From Cyanodermella asteris (Eukaryota; Ascomycota; Lecanoromycetes; Ostropales; Stictidaceae): DNA of 64,000 nucleotides. Positions 20,189 through 31,296 of the stretch are shown in pieces (position 1 is the first letter of the stretch; every line of letters starts with the position of its first letter). Position numbers and translations under genes: made by a program. The notes below the pieces were generated by a model. The model made no database searches, was not told the DNA's origin, and saw nothing but the letters and a program-made list of their open reading frames with translations. The DNA lies in assembly GCA_900618795.1 (NCBI GenBank), contig UYJD01000006.1:1251289-1315288 (forward strand), given 5' to 3'.

Positions 20189-23100
20189 ATGTTCTCTCCG
20201 GAAGCTGGCGTTCACGAGCGCACGGCGTCGCTGCGCAATGGTAAACGGCGACAGCGAACCAGCTCATCCGACTCACTTGCAGTTCGCGCGCGACAGCCCA
20301 AGAGGACGAAACGGTTAGCCGTCGGAGAGGCTGCATTTGAATCACCCGAAACATACCAGCATATTAACGGCTCTGCTGCCAGACCTGGTTCGGGATACTC
20401 CAATGGCTTGGGGCGGCGACCTAGTGGCGCACCAGATTCCAGCTTTGACAGTACTTCGGGCCTGGCAGTGCGCGGGAAAACAGGTCGAAAGGAAAAGAGA
20501 GGGACCCGCAGTGAGGACAGGCTCGAATTGACTCACACAGACTCATACAGCCTCACGCGCGATCGAAGCATACCACAGGTGCTCCAGGATATTATCAAAA
20601 CAGAGCCCTGGCATGCTAGGCTGTGCCCCGAGCTAGGCTACGCTGTCGCCTTTACGCAAAGAAGGGCCATTGTTTGGCGCTACGGACATTCTAGAGCTGC
20701 ATCTTACCATGATTCTGGCACCTATATCATTAAGCTGGCAGACGCGGTCGCTGGAACAGCATCGGGACAAGACATCTTTACTTCGCTTCCAACCGGCACG
20801 ATCGTTCACGATGCAGGTGCAGGGGATCTCGCGTTGCTGGCTGTCCTGCCCGGAGGCAAGGTGCAATACTTTGAGAGCGTGCGGGCATCCTCTGAAACCG
20901 ATGCGATCCGTCCAAAAGCGCCATTGAGCGAACCACTCAAGGGTGCGATCGCTGGCCTCTACTCGGGAGAGTCCATCGCCCAGGTCACTGAGGCAGAGCC
21001 GGATGGGTTTCTTCTCGCGACGGATTCTAGCAGATTGATTCATCTCGGTGTTCGAGACTCCCAGGGAAAACCGTTCGTGATTTCGCAACATCTCAAGCCA
21101 CCCAACCAAGATAAACAAGGTTTATTTGGCAGTATACGAAGCGCCTTGAGATTCGGCGGACCCAACCAAGAGCTCGTCAGCATAAACATGCTGCCGGTTA
21201 GAGATCGAACGCATCGCAAAGCCTTGGTCGCAACAGCAAAGGGGACTGCACAAGTCTGGAACATTGCTCGTCACGGCCCAAAGACAATGGAAAATGAGTG
21301 GGATCTGAGGAGCAGCCTTTCGGAAGCTTGCAAAACGGTGTCCTCGGACATTTTTGAGCAGGATCTTCCAAATATGCTTGACCTGACGGTGATGCCTGCA
21401 CATAGCTCATCGCAGCCGGGAGTCAATGCTTCGATCCTGGTTTCATTCTCTCGTCCAAAATCCACTAGATACTTCGTTGTGGGTATCAACATGGGCGATG
21501 ATGGTGTCGAAATTGAAGTCGTCCACCAGATACGTTCCTACACAGGCACGGATACCACGCAAGGTCTGGTCGGCAAGACATTTAAGCCCAAATTGATCGT
21601 TCCATCCCCGGGTCACACAGCTTTTGTTCTTTTCGACACGCGGATAGTTCTGGTGTCGTTGAACAGACCAAGAGATACACCAGATTCCCAGCTCCATTTC
21701 GAGGCCCAGGATCTCGCAGACAACTATGAAGAGTGTTTGTTTTACGACCGCACACGGCCCTTCCACACAATTGGTGGTGCTGTCAATCTTGCTGAAGATA
21801 GATTAGAGAAGGCTTCCTGCGATATCTTCATTTATGGGTTTGGTCTCATTAGGCTATCCGCAACGGCAGCTGATCCCAAGGAGAAGCGCCACGAACGACA
21901 TCAGAAGGCGGTGAAGTCGAGGCTTGAGCAGGTGGTCTTTTTTGGAAGCATGCCTCACAATTTCCTCGACTTCCGTACTGAAGATATATGGAGGACAGTC
22001 ACAAGCGACGATATCGAAGCGGTTCTATTCAGCATTGTCGATTCGATCTTGGACAGTTCCTCTCGTTTCGTGCCATCCCTCAGCATTTCCATGAATAGCC
22101 AACTCTCGCACAGAGTTCAAGCCATGCAAGACCTTAACAAATTTGTTCAGCAGTGGCAGATACCCATCTCAAGTCGATGGAAGCTCTTATGGAGTGCTGA
22201 GAAGCTTGTTGCGGCTCGGGCTGTGTTTGAATCATACAACGAACTCGTCAATGATCGGCAGGCTGGACAAAGGCTGCTTCTTGAAGAGATATGTGACATG
22301 ATCCCAAAAGATCCATCGCACGTCACAGAGCCTGGGCAAGGAGAGACCGACAGAGTGCGGCACACAATCATCCACAATACGGCAGAGTTTGGACAAATCG
22401 TTGCGTGGGCACAGACGGCCATAGATGAACTTTACAATGAGGGCATCGACAACGTCGCAGATCAAGCGCCGCTTGTCAGCCAAGCGGACGACATCACCAT
22501 CAGAGCCCTTGATAGCGCTCTGAAATATCGTGAGGAACACGTCGAGTCTTTCGGCCTCGGCAAAGACATGATGCTGGAATCCATATACCAGGGCAGCTAC
22601 GCTGAGATGCCAGAATGCCCGTGGACCTGTGCAGACGCCTTGTTGGAGACAATTCCACCCCTCATATACATGACAACACAGACCGCGAATCGTCTGGACA
22701 GTTTCGACGGCCCAGAGTTGGGGTACGACCCGGAGCCTCTCTTGTTCAAATTTGCCGCAGATGCACCGGCCCTTGTCAACGCAAACTTACGAGCGTGGGA
22801 AGAGCATTGTCGCTGGCTGGAGGCGGGCACCGATGATCATTCCCGAAAGGAAGCCTTGGTTCATCGCCAAAAGTATCAAGAAGAGCGAAGCAAATCGCTT
22901 TCCTGGCTCAGCGATATCAGTCTGGACAAGGCCTCAACTGAGCTCGCTGAGAAATTTCATGATATGGCTTCGCTAGCTATGTTAACCGATAGAATCCGGA
23001 TCAATGCAGCGGAAAACCTGAATGCAGGCAGTCCAGAGGAGAGAGACATCGCACGGGCTAGATATGAGGGCGTCGAGGAAGCAGAGGATGGCTATTTTGT

Positions 23101-24517
23101 TGCTTACGGTCATCACTGGGCAGACGCGTTCTTTGACCGCCAGATCGCTGAAGGTCAAACCGCATCAATGCTCACAAGATATCCCCATCGACAGCTGTAC
23201 CTGACCAAATTTTTGCACTCGCGCAAGCAAGCAGACGCACGTACTTGCAAGCTATCGTGGATTAACGAGGTCAGCGGGGAAAAGCGATTCGATCAGGCTG
23301 CCGATGACTTGGTGCAGGCTCAGAGCGGTGAACAGAAGCTATGGGCCAAGCAGGTAGAGCTGAGTCTTGCTAAGCTGTCTAAGCTTGCGGCTGTGGAACG
23401 AAAACAGCTCGACAAAGAGGCCGCTGCCAAAGATATCAAGAAGATCGATCAGAGAATACAGATCACTAAAGCCCAGCAGGAGCTGTACGAGTATCTGAAG
23501 CCCGTATTTGTTGGCGGAATCGACGAAGCTGGCGCCCAGGACCTCGCTATGGAAACGTTCGGCGCTTATGTCTCCGGAAAGCCGGTTCTGAAAGATATTC
23601 TAGCACAAAGCCTGAAACAGCTGGTTCACCGGGAAGTGCTGGACATTGAAGCACTGATTGATACATTGAGTCTGGTTAGCGACCACGGCGAAGATGATGA
23701 GGTCCCAGGCTTTGCTAAAGATCGTTTCTACCATGCTCTTTGGCTGTTACATACGAGCGGACTCGAGCGCGCAGACCCATACCGAGCCGAGTTGACCGAG
23801 AAATGCATCTGGCGACGATGCATTCTTCAGGACGACTGGGCAGCCCTCAACCGCACCGAAGGCAAGAGCGACGAGACTATTTTGAGCGAGTTCCACAGCA
23901 CTGCGGTCTACAGAACGTTTATGCGCGGTTTCGAGAGCAAACTTTTCGAAATCCACCCGCCACTGCATCCTCGTACAATCAACCCAGCGGGTGAAACCGT
24001 CGCGGAGCTCCGCAGGTCAACTCGATACGGTTCTTTATCAACGGATAGCTACCTCGCTGAACTCGCCAAGGACCATCAGGCCGAAGACGCCGCGTTGGAA
24101 GAGATCTTGAACCAGGGACGTTTGGACCTCAGATGGCAAGGTCTTATTGATGTAGCGAAAGCCGAGTTGCGCGATGAGCAGGATAAGTTTGGACAGCTGA
24201 TGGCATTCAAGGAAGCCGAGCGGCAAGCTTTTGAACACATCACAGAGCAGGAAAAGTCAGCAGAAGACATGGTCGTGCTGTCGCAAGAATCCCATACGCA
24301 GCAGGGCGAGCCGGTAACGAGTCAGAACGGGGTCAACGGACATCAGCAAGGCTCCGATGAGCATCAGAACGGGCATGCAGTTTCTGAAACACAGACAACG
24401 CCGAAGAAAAGCAAGAAGAAAACTACAGCAAAGAAGACCAAAGCGAGCAAGAAGAAGGATACATCGCAGGAGAAGGAGAACAAGGATTCGGAGGGCGACA
24501 TTGTCATGTTCGCGTGA
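20189..24517 (+). CDS. NUP133: Nucleoporin Nup133
   Basis: Single-exon, 1442 aa. A scaffold nucleoporin at the stalk tip of the Y-complex (Nup84/Nup107-160) of the nuclear pore. Seen: an Arg/Ser-rich disordered N-terminus (~1-110, with several RRQR/KR basic patches); an N-terminal beta-propeller region (~130-560) that includes hydrophobic blade-like segments; then a long alpha-helical C-terminal stack (~600-1360) with characteristic W/L-rich helices such as QQWQIPISSRWKLLWSAEKL and HALWLLHTSGLERADPYRAELTEKCIWRRC. The last ~80 residues are Gln/Asn- then Lys-rich (TPKKSKKKTTAKKTKASKKK) and end GDIVMFA. The length is slightly above yeast Nup133 (1157 aa) because of the tails. The identification rests on overall architecture and helix motifs. 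Confidence 0.85.
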   Translation: MFSPEAGVHERTASLRNGKRRQRTSSSDSLAVRARQPKRTKRLAVGEAAFESPETYQHINGSAARPGSGYSNGLGRRPSGAPDSSFDSTSGLAVRGKTGRKEKRGTRSEDRLELTHTDSYSLTRDRSIPQVLQDIIKTEPWHARLCPELGYAVAFTQRRAIVWRYGHSRAASYHDSGTYIIKLADAVAGTASGQDIFTSLPTGTIVHDAGAGDLALLAVLPGGKVQYFESVRASSETDAIRPKAPLSEPLKGAIAGLYSGESIAQVTEAEPDGFLLATDSSRLIHLGVRDSQGKPFVISQHLKPPNQDKQGLFGSIRSALRFGGPNQELVSINMLPVRDRTHRKALVATAKGTAQVWNIARHGPKTMENEWDLRSSLSEACKTVSSDIFEQDLPNMLDLTVMPAHSSSQPGVNASILVSFSRPKSTRYFVVGINMGDDGVEIEVVHQIRSYTGTDTTQGLVGKTFKPKLIVPSPGHTAFVLFDTRIVLVSLNRPRDTPDSQLHFEAQDLADNYEECLFYDRTRPFHTIGGAVNLAEDRLEKASCDIFIYGFGLIRLSATAADPKEKRHERHQKAVKSRLEQVVFFGSMPHNFLDFRTEDIWRTVTSDDIEAVLFSIVDSILDSSSRFVPSLSISMNSQLSHRVQAMQDLNKFVQQWQIPISSRWKLLWSAEKLVAARAVFESYNELVNDRQAGQRLLLEEICDMIPKDPSHVTEPGQGETDRVRHTIIHNTAEFGQIVAWAQTAIDELYNEGIDNVADQAPLVSQADDITIRALDSALKYREEHVESFGLGKDMMLESIYQGSYAEMPECPWTCADALLETIPPLIYMTTQTANRLDSFDGPELGYDPEPLLFKFAADAPALVNANLRAWEEHCRWLEAGTDDHSRKEALVHRQKYQEERSKSLSWLSDISLDKASTELAEKFHDMASLAMLTDRIRINAAENLNAGSPEERDIARARYEGVEEAEDGYFVAYGHHWADAFFDRQIAEGQTASMLTRYPHRQLYLTKFLHSRKQADARTCKLSWINEVSGEKRFDQAADDLVQAQSGEQKLWAKQVELSLAKLSKLAAVERKQLDKEAAAKDIKKIDQRIQITKAQQELYEYLKPVFVGGIDEAGAQDLAMETFGAYVSGKPVLKDILAQSLKQLVHREVLDIEALIDTLSLVSDHGEDDEVPGFAKDRFYHALWLLHTSGLERADPYRAELTEKCIWRRCILQDDWAALNRTEGKSDETILSEFHSTAVYRTFMRGFESKLFEIHPPLHPRTINPAGETVAELRRSTRYGSLSTDSYLAELAKDHQAEDAALEEILNQGRLDLRWQGLIDVAKAELRDEQDKFGQLMAFKEAERQAFEHITEQEKSAEDMVVLSQESHTQQGEPVTSQNGVNGHQQGSDEHQNGHAVSETQTTPKKSKKKTTAKKTKASKKKDTSQEKENKDSEGDIVMFA

Positions 24518-24737
24518 AAGGCTCATGAAAACGGTTGAATGTGGCCTTTGCGGTTTCGTCAAGCCGCGACTGAAGGACATGTATGATAGAATTATGAACC
24601 TGCCGGCGCTGTCGGAGGTGTGCACAACCTGCGCGAACGCACAAATGAAATACGCATTGAATGTCGGTCCCTGATTTTGTATCCTGCGACCTTTCTATCC
24701 GGCATTCTGTTCTTGTTGTTTTTCGATAATTGCATGA

Positions 24738-24749
24738 GGGGGGGGGGGG
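24738..24749. repeat. Poly-G run (12 G) at gap edge
   Basis: The homopolymer directly abuts the Ns and was probably the cause of the assembly or sequencing break. Confidence 0.9.
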
Positions 24750-24952
24750 NNNNNNNNNNNNNNNNNNNNNNNNNNNNNNNNNNNNNNNNNNNNNNNNNNN
24801 NNNNNNNNNNNNNNNNNNNNNNNNNNNNNNNNNNNNNNNNNNNNNNNNNNNNNNNNNNNNNNNNNNNNNNNNNNNNNNNNNNNNNNNNNNNNNNNNNNNN
24901 NNNNNNNNNNNNNNNNNNNNNNNNNNNNNNNNNNNNNNNNNNNNNNNNNNNN
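24750..24952. other. Assembly gap (203 N)
   Basis: A run of N. True length and content are unknown. Confidence 0.99.
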
Positions 24953-25208
24953 GCAAATGCTGCTACTCCTTTCCAGACCATTATACTCTTCACTTCCCTT
25001 GTCGAATTGCTGAGCCACCGCATGAGTTGATGGTCGCGCTGAGGTTGGCGGTAGTATACGTGTGCAATGATATGTTCGAGCAACCGACTGCCTGTTTCTG
25101 CAAAAACGTCTACCATCGTGCCTTCTTTTTCTGTGGGGTTGCCACCGGCCCAAGCTCATACCTCAGACACAGCCTAAAACAGCTTCTGGCTGAATCACAG
25201 CGTTCTCG

Positions 25209-26468
25209 GTGACGACCTCACCATCGTTTGTCTCTTACAAATCGACAAACTATGCTTCGAGAGACGATTATAGCAGCTTATCAACGCACGTAAGCCTTCG
25301 CTCGTTCATGGCTACCTACAAATTCCTCTATAGAGGCCTCAGGTTGCCCACGACTTGGCCACCTCCTTTTGGTCCTCGAGTGACGGATGCCTCCTCGCCG
25401 TCTCAGCGACGAGTCCTCACCCAATCGATCAGAGATGACATCGCCAACAGCATCAACTCGCAACACAACTCATTCCTGAGCTTGCCGCCAACGACCGAAA
25501 GACCCGCACCTCACATCGACATCATTTTTCAACGTATGCCTAACGATGTCCAGCCTTATTCCGCCATCAACCCATCTTCGCCCGCTCCCGAATGGCTCAC
25601 CGACCACCTCCCCACGCATCCGAACTATCATTGCACAAGCGAGGACAAAACACGGTCACAGCCACAGCCACAGTCAAAATCAAAAACTCGACCACGGCAT
25701 GTGCAGAAACCATATACCTATCCGGGTCCATCGTACCAGGCGTCAACAAGCTCCAGAATCAGACCCAGCGATCTAGCTCCTCACCGGACCCGACCCCTGC
25801 ACCGCCGGGTCGCAGATTTGAGAAAGACGATCCAACCCTACATGATGCCCCAACACCATCCCGACTTCCCCTATCAGCCCGTACTACGTCCAAACCCCAC
25901 GGCGCGTCCGCGACCGACCTGCGAGATCATCGTCAACGTCACACCGTCGAGTCCGAGCACCTACAAATCCACCTTCACACCTCAGGAAGTCGCCACAATC
26001 GCCTACAACGCCTGGAAAGCCGCCTTCCAGAGCTGGACTTCTGCGCCCGTGGTCGCGATAAATGTGACCATCAGAACACCTCCGAGCTCCGGATCATCGT
26101 CAGGCGCGAAGGTCGTGCAGCAGCTAAACGTCATCTTGCCGGCAAAGTGCGCGTGTGGGGAGACCAATACGCAACGCATGAGCAGGCTGCAGCGGGAGGC
26201 GCTCGAGCTGGAGGACGAGACGATGATACACCTCGTACAGACGGAGGTCGAGAAGGTACTTATGAGAGGCAAGATCAAGTGGCATCGGATGAGGTGTGGC
26301 GAGCATTCGACGTCGGCGAGGTGGAAGCGGCGGCTGGTTAAGTGGGTGCCCGGGAAGTATTATAATGGGAGGACGAAGATGTATAGATGGGATCCGCAGC
26401 ATCCGGGACTGCACGGAATCAAGGGAAAGCACCCGGTTCAGGGCAGAACGAAGGTAAGGCTCCAGTAA
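25209..26468 (+). CDS. Unrecognised Pro/Ser-rich basic protein (orphan)
   Basis: An uninterrupted 419-aa ORF; I do not recognise the family. Residues 1-220 are Pro/Ser/Arg-rich and probably disordered. Residues ~237-400 look structured: CEIIVNVTPSS, then FTPQEVATIAYNAWKAAFQSW, VVAINVTIRTPP, VVQQLNVILPAKCACGE, a charged helix (LQREALELEDETMIHLVQTEVEKVLM) and a basic, Trp/Tyr-rich end with KWHRMRCGEH and WVPGKYYNGRTKMYRWDP. The alternating hydrophobic strands suggest a real folded domain. The start is uncertain: a Met at codon 34 (25308) is an alternative, and a GTAAGC donor near 25289 could mean a spliced 5' end. A second long ORF (249 codons) overlaps it in another frame. Confidence 0.55.
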   Translation: MTTSPSFVSYKSTNYASRDDYSSLSTHVSLRSFMATYKFLYRGLRLPTTWPPPFGPRVTDASSPSQRRVLTQSIRDDIANSINSQHNSFLSLPPTTERPAPHIDIIFQRMPNDVQPYSAINPSSPAPEWLTDHLPTHPNYHCTSEDKTRSQPQPQSKSKTRPRHVQKPYTYPGPSYQASTSSRIRPSDLAPHRTRPLHRRVADLRKTIQPYMMPQHHPDFPYQPVLRPNPTARPRPTCEIIVNVTPSSPSTYKSTFTPQEVATIAYNAWKAAFQSWTSAPVVAINVTIRTPPSSGSSSGAKVVQQLNVILPAKCACGETNTQRMSRLQREALELEDETMIHLVQTEVEKVLMRGKIKWHRMRCGEHSTSARWKRRLVKWVPGKYYNGRTKMYRWDPQHPGLHGIKGKHPVQGRTKVRLQ

Positions 26469-27076
26469 ATTAGATTTTTGGGCTGGTTGTCATCTTTGAG
26501 TGAAGACCGCGCCATTGTCGTGGGTCGCGGGTCTCCAGGAACAATCTTCCCTTGCCAAGGGCAATGCTTACAGCCGCTTGGTCTATGAAGCCGTGTGACT
26601 TTAGGTCGCAGCCACTGAACACGATTGACTCCGTGAGTCGAAGAGAGTATTCATTTCTTCCAAGCATGCTTGCCTCGAAGATTGTCATGGTGAATAACTG
26701 TACAAATAAGTGGTCCTTTTGATTCTGCTGTCCATTATACACAGGCACACTCTTCTGGCAGTGCATCACTGTGTGCAAGTAATCATACTCCGATATATCT
26801 TATCTTCTCACTCCCCACTTCCCGGCTGGGTATATAGCTCACTGACCAAACAAAAATGTCTGTAGCAGACCAAGTGTCTGCGCAAAAAAAGATAATCGAC
26901 TCACGCTAGGAACGCATTAGACGTGTCGCATGACCGTATTTACGAGGCCCTCCGGTGGGCGTCCAAGACAAAAGAAAGCTCTCCTTTTGTGGAAGGGAAC
27001 CTGGATTTTCCGTAGCTTTTACTCCATCGTAAACCCATACCTGGTGGCGCCGCTCGAGGCAAAGATTGGTCTGCAA
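26469..27076. other. Convergent intergenic region
   Basis: 0.61 kb between the stop codons of the orphan (+) and the ADF-H/PH-like gene (-). Contains a TATATAGC string near 26830. No coding signal was seen. Confidence 0.5.
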
Positions 27077-30000
27077 TCAAGACCTTGACCGTGTATGCAT
27101 AGCATAAAACTGTAATAATGCCTGCAGCACATTCTTTTGGTCGACGGCGTTTTGGCAAGCACACTGCAGCGTACTGGAATCTTCGAAGTCGAGGATAATG
27201 CTGTAGGGCAACTCCTCGCGTTCCTGGTCAGGAACATAAGGCTGCCGAAATTCGGAAATGTGAAATTTCTTGACGGCAACACGGCTTGTCTTCTCAAGAG
27301 TTGAAGCCGCAAGAATGATGTAGCCGTCTCCATCTAGTTCGACATGACGGCGTTTCCAAAGCTAGAAGCAGCGTTAGCTTAGGTGCAACTTCCAAGCGAG
27401 GATGAGTTATGCCGAGAATCAACTTACCAAAGTGTCCGGAAACTGAACATTGAGCTCCCCAACGACAACGTTGTTACTGGATTTTGACACCGAGCGAGGC
27501 ATTGGCTTGCTGGCTGTAGCGGCAGGAGCCCCGTCTCTTGTTGCGGGCCTCGAGATCTTACTATACGAGCTTGCGCTTGTGCTTGGTGGATCTGGCTCGG
27601 GACTCTCCATAATTGGCTCACCAAAGCCAGGACTGGCACGTTCCTTGCGGGGACTGAAAGCACCGCTGACACGCTTCATAAGCTTCTTGGCCTTATTCTC
27701 CTTCTTTTTATCGCTGTTGGTGCCTGTACTTTCAACGCTGGATTGTCGGCTATGCCCCGTCCTGTTCGTCTCAGCGCTGTCTCGTCGGCCAGCCCAACTA
27801 CTAAACGAGGACTTGGTCTTGTGCTGACTAGGTATCGAAGATGAGCCATCGCGGGAGGGAGGGAGGCTGAAATTCTGCGTTTGGCTATCAGAAGACTTGT
27901 GCCGTAAATATGCGGGCATGTTTGCTTGAGGTTGATCGCGAGTGGATTCAGGCGGTGTCGACGAGTCAGGACGCGTCGTGCGATCTGAGCGACCCATATC
28001 ACCAGTACCTGCACCATGTACGGTGCCGAACCTACGGGTGAAGATGTTGTTGTTGGGAGATGACGTCGCACCTATGCGCCTGGAATCCGTTCCAGAAGAA
28101 CCGGGCGGCGTGTGAAACGACGATTTTCTTGAGCTGACACTTACAACAGAACCGGCATACACGGGAGCAGAGCTTGAAGAGGGACCACTCGAAGACTTCT
28201 CAAGCGCCTTGATGCGGTCGGCGATACGAGAGCCCACACCGGTTTTCTTAACACCGGAGGGGGAATCGGGGCGGAAAGTGCTGCTGTTGGAGGCGACTGA
28301 TGCACTGCGTGTCATCTTCGAAAGGTCAGGCACCGGAGAGAGATGTCTTGGAGGCTCGCTGCTTGGGTTTGAAGCTGATCTTAATGCGCCTCCCCATATT
28401 TGAGGTGGCTGAACAGTAGGATGTCTCTTTGTTCCTGGCGAACCTCCCTTGAGAACTGTTAATTCTCCAACTTCATCATCTGGAGACGCCAATTCCGTCG
28501 GGGCATTGGCAACATCGTGCACTGGTGTACCTGCATCCAAAGGCTTTGAGACAGTGCCCATTTCGGCTTCAATGATAGCTTTCATGGGATCTTCTGCCCG
28601 TGCGCTCGAACTCAACGTTACAGGCTTGGATACGTGCAAAGGTACAGGCGCCTCTATATTTTCGGATCTTGCGTCTTCCTGTTTGAGGTCGGAGGCTGGC
28701 TCATCTGCTGCTACTGGACGAGGCTCGAGCGGCTGCTGGCCCGCATCATTCGGGTCAAACTTGCTCGGCGCTGTGACAGGTTCCGCGCTCACTGTGACAG
28801 TGCTCGGAGGGTCCTCGGTCAAGCTCTGAGTCTGATCCTCTGGCAAGGTCGCGTCTCCAGCTGGAATCTGTGAGACAGTCGCATTGGTTGTTTCCGAAGC
28901 ACGAGGCCTTTGCTCATCACCTCCGTTCTTTGTCGCTTCCTGCGTAAGGTCGGTGCACGCTTTTTCATCCTCGCCGGCTTCGGCGGTCTGCGAAACTTTG
29001 ATATCTGGCAGTTTCTCGGTAACGCCTGGGCTCGACTCCAATTCTCGAAGTCTCGAGTCGACAGGCACAAACGGTGGACTGGTTGGTGGACCGGGGCTTC
29101 TTGGAAATGTCGGGGTGATGGGGCTTTTCATCATCGTAATGGGCTGAGCTTCTTCAACATTCGAAGACTCGAGTTCCTCAAGGAATGACGAAGCTCCAGA
29201 GATGGACGTCGAAATGGAAACGTGATTGGAGTGCATGCGCGAGATCTGCGGCTGACCGCTCTCTCGCTGCGTCGGTTGGGATGAGGCTGGAAACGCCCGA
29301 TCGCCATTGTGCTCGGCTGCGAGAGGGGTGCGCTCATTCTCTTCTGGAGAATCATCGGGTTTGTGGCTGGTATCTATCGGTGTCAGATTCTTAGCAGCTG
29401 CCTTTGTCCCTTTCGACGCCGTCTTTGCAGCAAGCATGGTGGTTCTAGTGGACTCCGCCTCGGTAGTATCGTCCGTCGCGCGCGAGCCAGATTGTTCACC
29501 TGCGACTGGAGCCACGTCTTTGCTAGAGTTCTGGTCAGTAGAAGCCAGTTGCAGAGTTGCGGGTCCTGAGGCAGTGAGATCGGGGAGCTGCGCTGAGCTA
29601 GCTGACGCATTCGAGGGTAAGCTTTGTTCTGGTGCTACGATAGACTTGTCAGTCGTGTCATTTCCACCATGTCGTCGTTCTTGGGTCTTTTCGGCAGCAG
29701 AGACCACATCCTCGGGTGCCCGAAGCGGGAAGTTGACCATACTACCGAGTGTTGGAGAGCTCTTAGTTGCTGCGTGCAGTTTCTGAGCAGCACCTGTGTC
29801 GACATGAGGCGGAGTCGGCCCATTGGCATTTGATCGTTCTATTGCAGCATCTATCGCGGCCTGAGCAGTCGAAGCAGGAAAGCTTGAAGTTACTGACACC
29901 GAAGGACTCGGCTCCGCGGATATAGTTTCGTCGCCTGCTGTTTGTTTTGCTTGTTTTCTCTTCTGCATCTCCAGAGCTTTCATCAGGCGCATCTTCTCTA

Positions 30001-31296
30001 CTGCTTGTTGCTCGCGAGGGGTCTGCTGGCTCGAGGCCGACCCCTTGCGTTGGCCTAGATTTGCTGTCATTGTCATGACAGTCGCTGCCGTAGAGCCTGC
30101 CTTGCTCAGCTGCGTTGCCGACACGACGGAGGCCGGAGCTTGAACAATTGGCCGGTTGCTATACTCGATTTCTTCGTATGGTTCGGCGGTCGGAGAGGCT
30201 GGGTTGTAGTCGGTTGCCGTACGTGGCGGAGACTGAGCAGAAGGAGGTGGAGTGGGCTTTGGCATGGAAACACCCGCGGGAAGGCTTGCTACATTCGTAG
30301 GAGCGCTCGGATCCACCGATTGAGACGGACGAGGACCGATCTTGACTTTCGAGCGATACGCGTCAGCACTGCTGCTGACCGGAGGCCGTGGAGAAGGAAA
30401 TTGTGCAAGCTGAGGCTCAAGTGAGGCTTCCGAATCTGGCCGCTTGACTTCTGCTTCCTCATGGCGCGCCGGCAGAATGCTCCCGTCAGGCCTCTCGAGG
30501 GAGTTGTCAGACGGACTTCGGTGAGAGGTCCGCGTGGATGTGATCTTCAAGGCAGCCAGGACCTCATGGCTTTCTAGCTTCCCAGCTCTTACGTCGGCTA
30601 GGAGCTTTGCGGTCCGACTACTCGGTGTGTCGGACCCATCGTCACTTCTCACAGCAACATCACCATTTACGGATCCGTAAGCGCTGCTGGATCCAGCCTT
30701 GGACGGGTCTCTTTCCAAAGCATTATCGAGAGAAAATGCAGGGGTCGTCAGACTCAGTGCCGGTGACGAGGGCGATGCTGCGGCAGGTCCGCTCGGAGAC
30801 GCAGCGGAGAGTGCTTCGTCAGTGAGCTCGTCTGAACTACTTATATGTAGTTTGGTGTCGTGTGGGAATTGCGCGGAGATGGCATCAAAGTGCACTTTAA
30901 CGCGGGCTATGGCACAATGTCAGCAAGCTCTTTCTGCGCCGGTGCCTGTCTCTTCCTTGGCCTACCCTGTAGCAGACGAGAGGTACCCGTGGGCACATAT
31001 CGTATCAGAGCCTTCTTCCCGGCATGTGTGACAATTCCATAAAGTGGTGATTTCTCTTCATAGGCGGCGATCTTGGCAACTGCCTCAGCAACACCTCCCG
31101 AACCATCGCCGTATAACTCGATCTCGTCTCTGGTGGCGTACTTGAGGAGGAACCTGAACCGGCTGTTAGCTTGCTGTTGTATGATAGTGCGCAACGAAAT
31201 ATGTGCGAGGGGCGCGACATACCATCCGGCAGAGTCTCCCTGCACAGAAGCGGCGACCTGCACGATTGCTGGCGCATCAAGACCGTTGAGCGACAT
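27077..31296 (-). CDS. Large ADF-H (cofilin/drebrin-type) protein with C-terminal PH-like domain
   Basis: Exons 31296-31223, 31153-30966, 30906-27428 and 27361-27077; introns are 69, 59 and 66 bp with good signals (AGCTAAC, GCTGAC, AGCTAAC branch sites); total 1341 aa. Seen: N-terminal ADF-homology domain, residues 1 to ~125 (WFLLKYATRDEIELYGDG, YGIVTHAGKKALIRYVPTGTSRLLQARVKVHFDAI, ending in HDTKLHISSSDELTD), the fold that binds actin in cofilin, twinfilin and drebrin/Abp1. Residues ~130-1245 are Ser/Pro/Thr/Glu-rich and disordered, with many S/T-P sites and a short basic motif DKKKENKAKKLMKRVSGAF. The last 94 residues (LWKRRHVELDGDGYIILAA...) form a PH-like module. It probably acts at cortical actin. 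No S. cerevisiae orthologue is claimed. Confidence 0.82.

Larger units (their letters stand above)
24518..25208. other. Intergenic region interrupted by assembly gap
   Basis: Carries the NUP133 3' end and, after the gap, 256 bp before the next ORF. No feature was recognised in the readable part. Confidence 0.5.
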
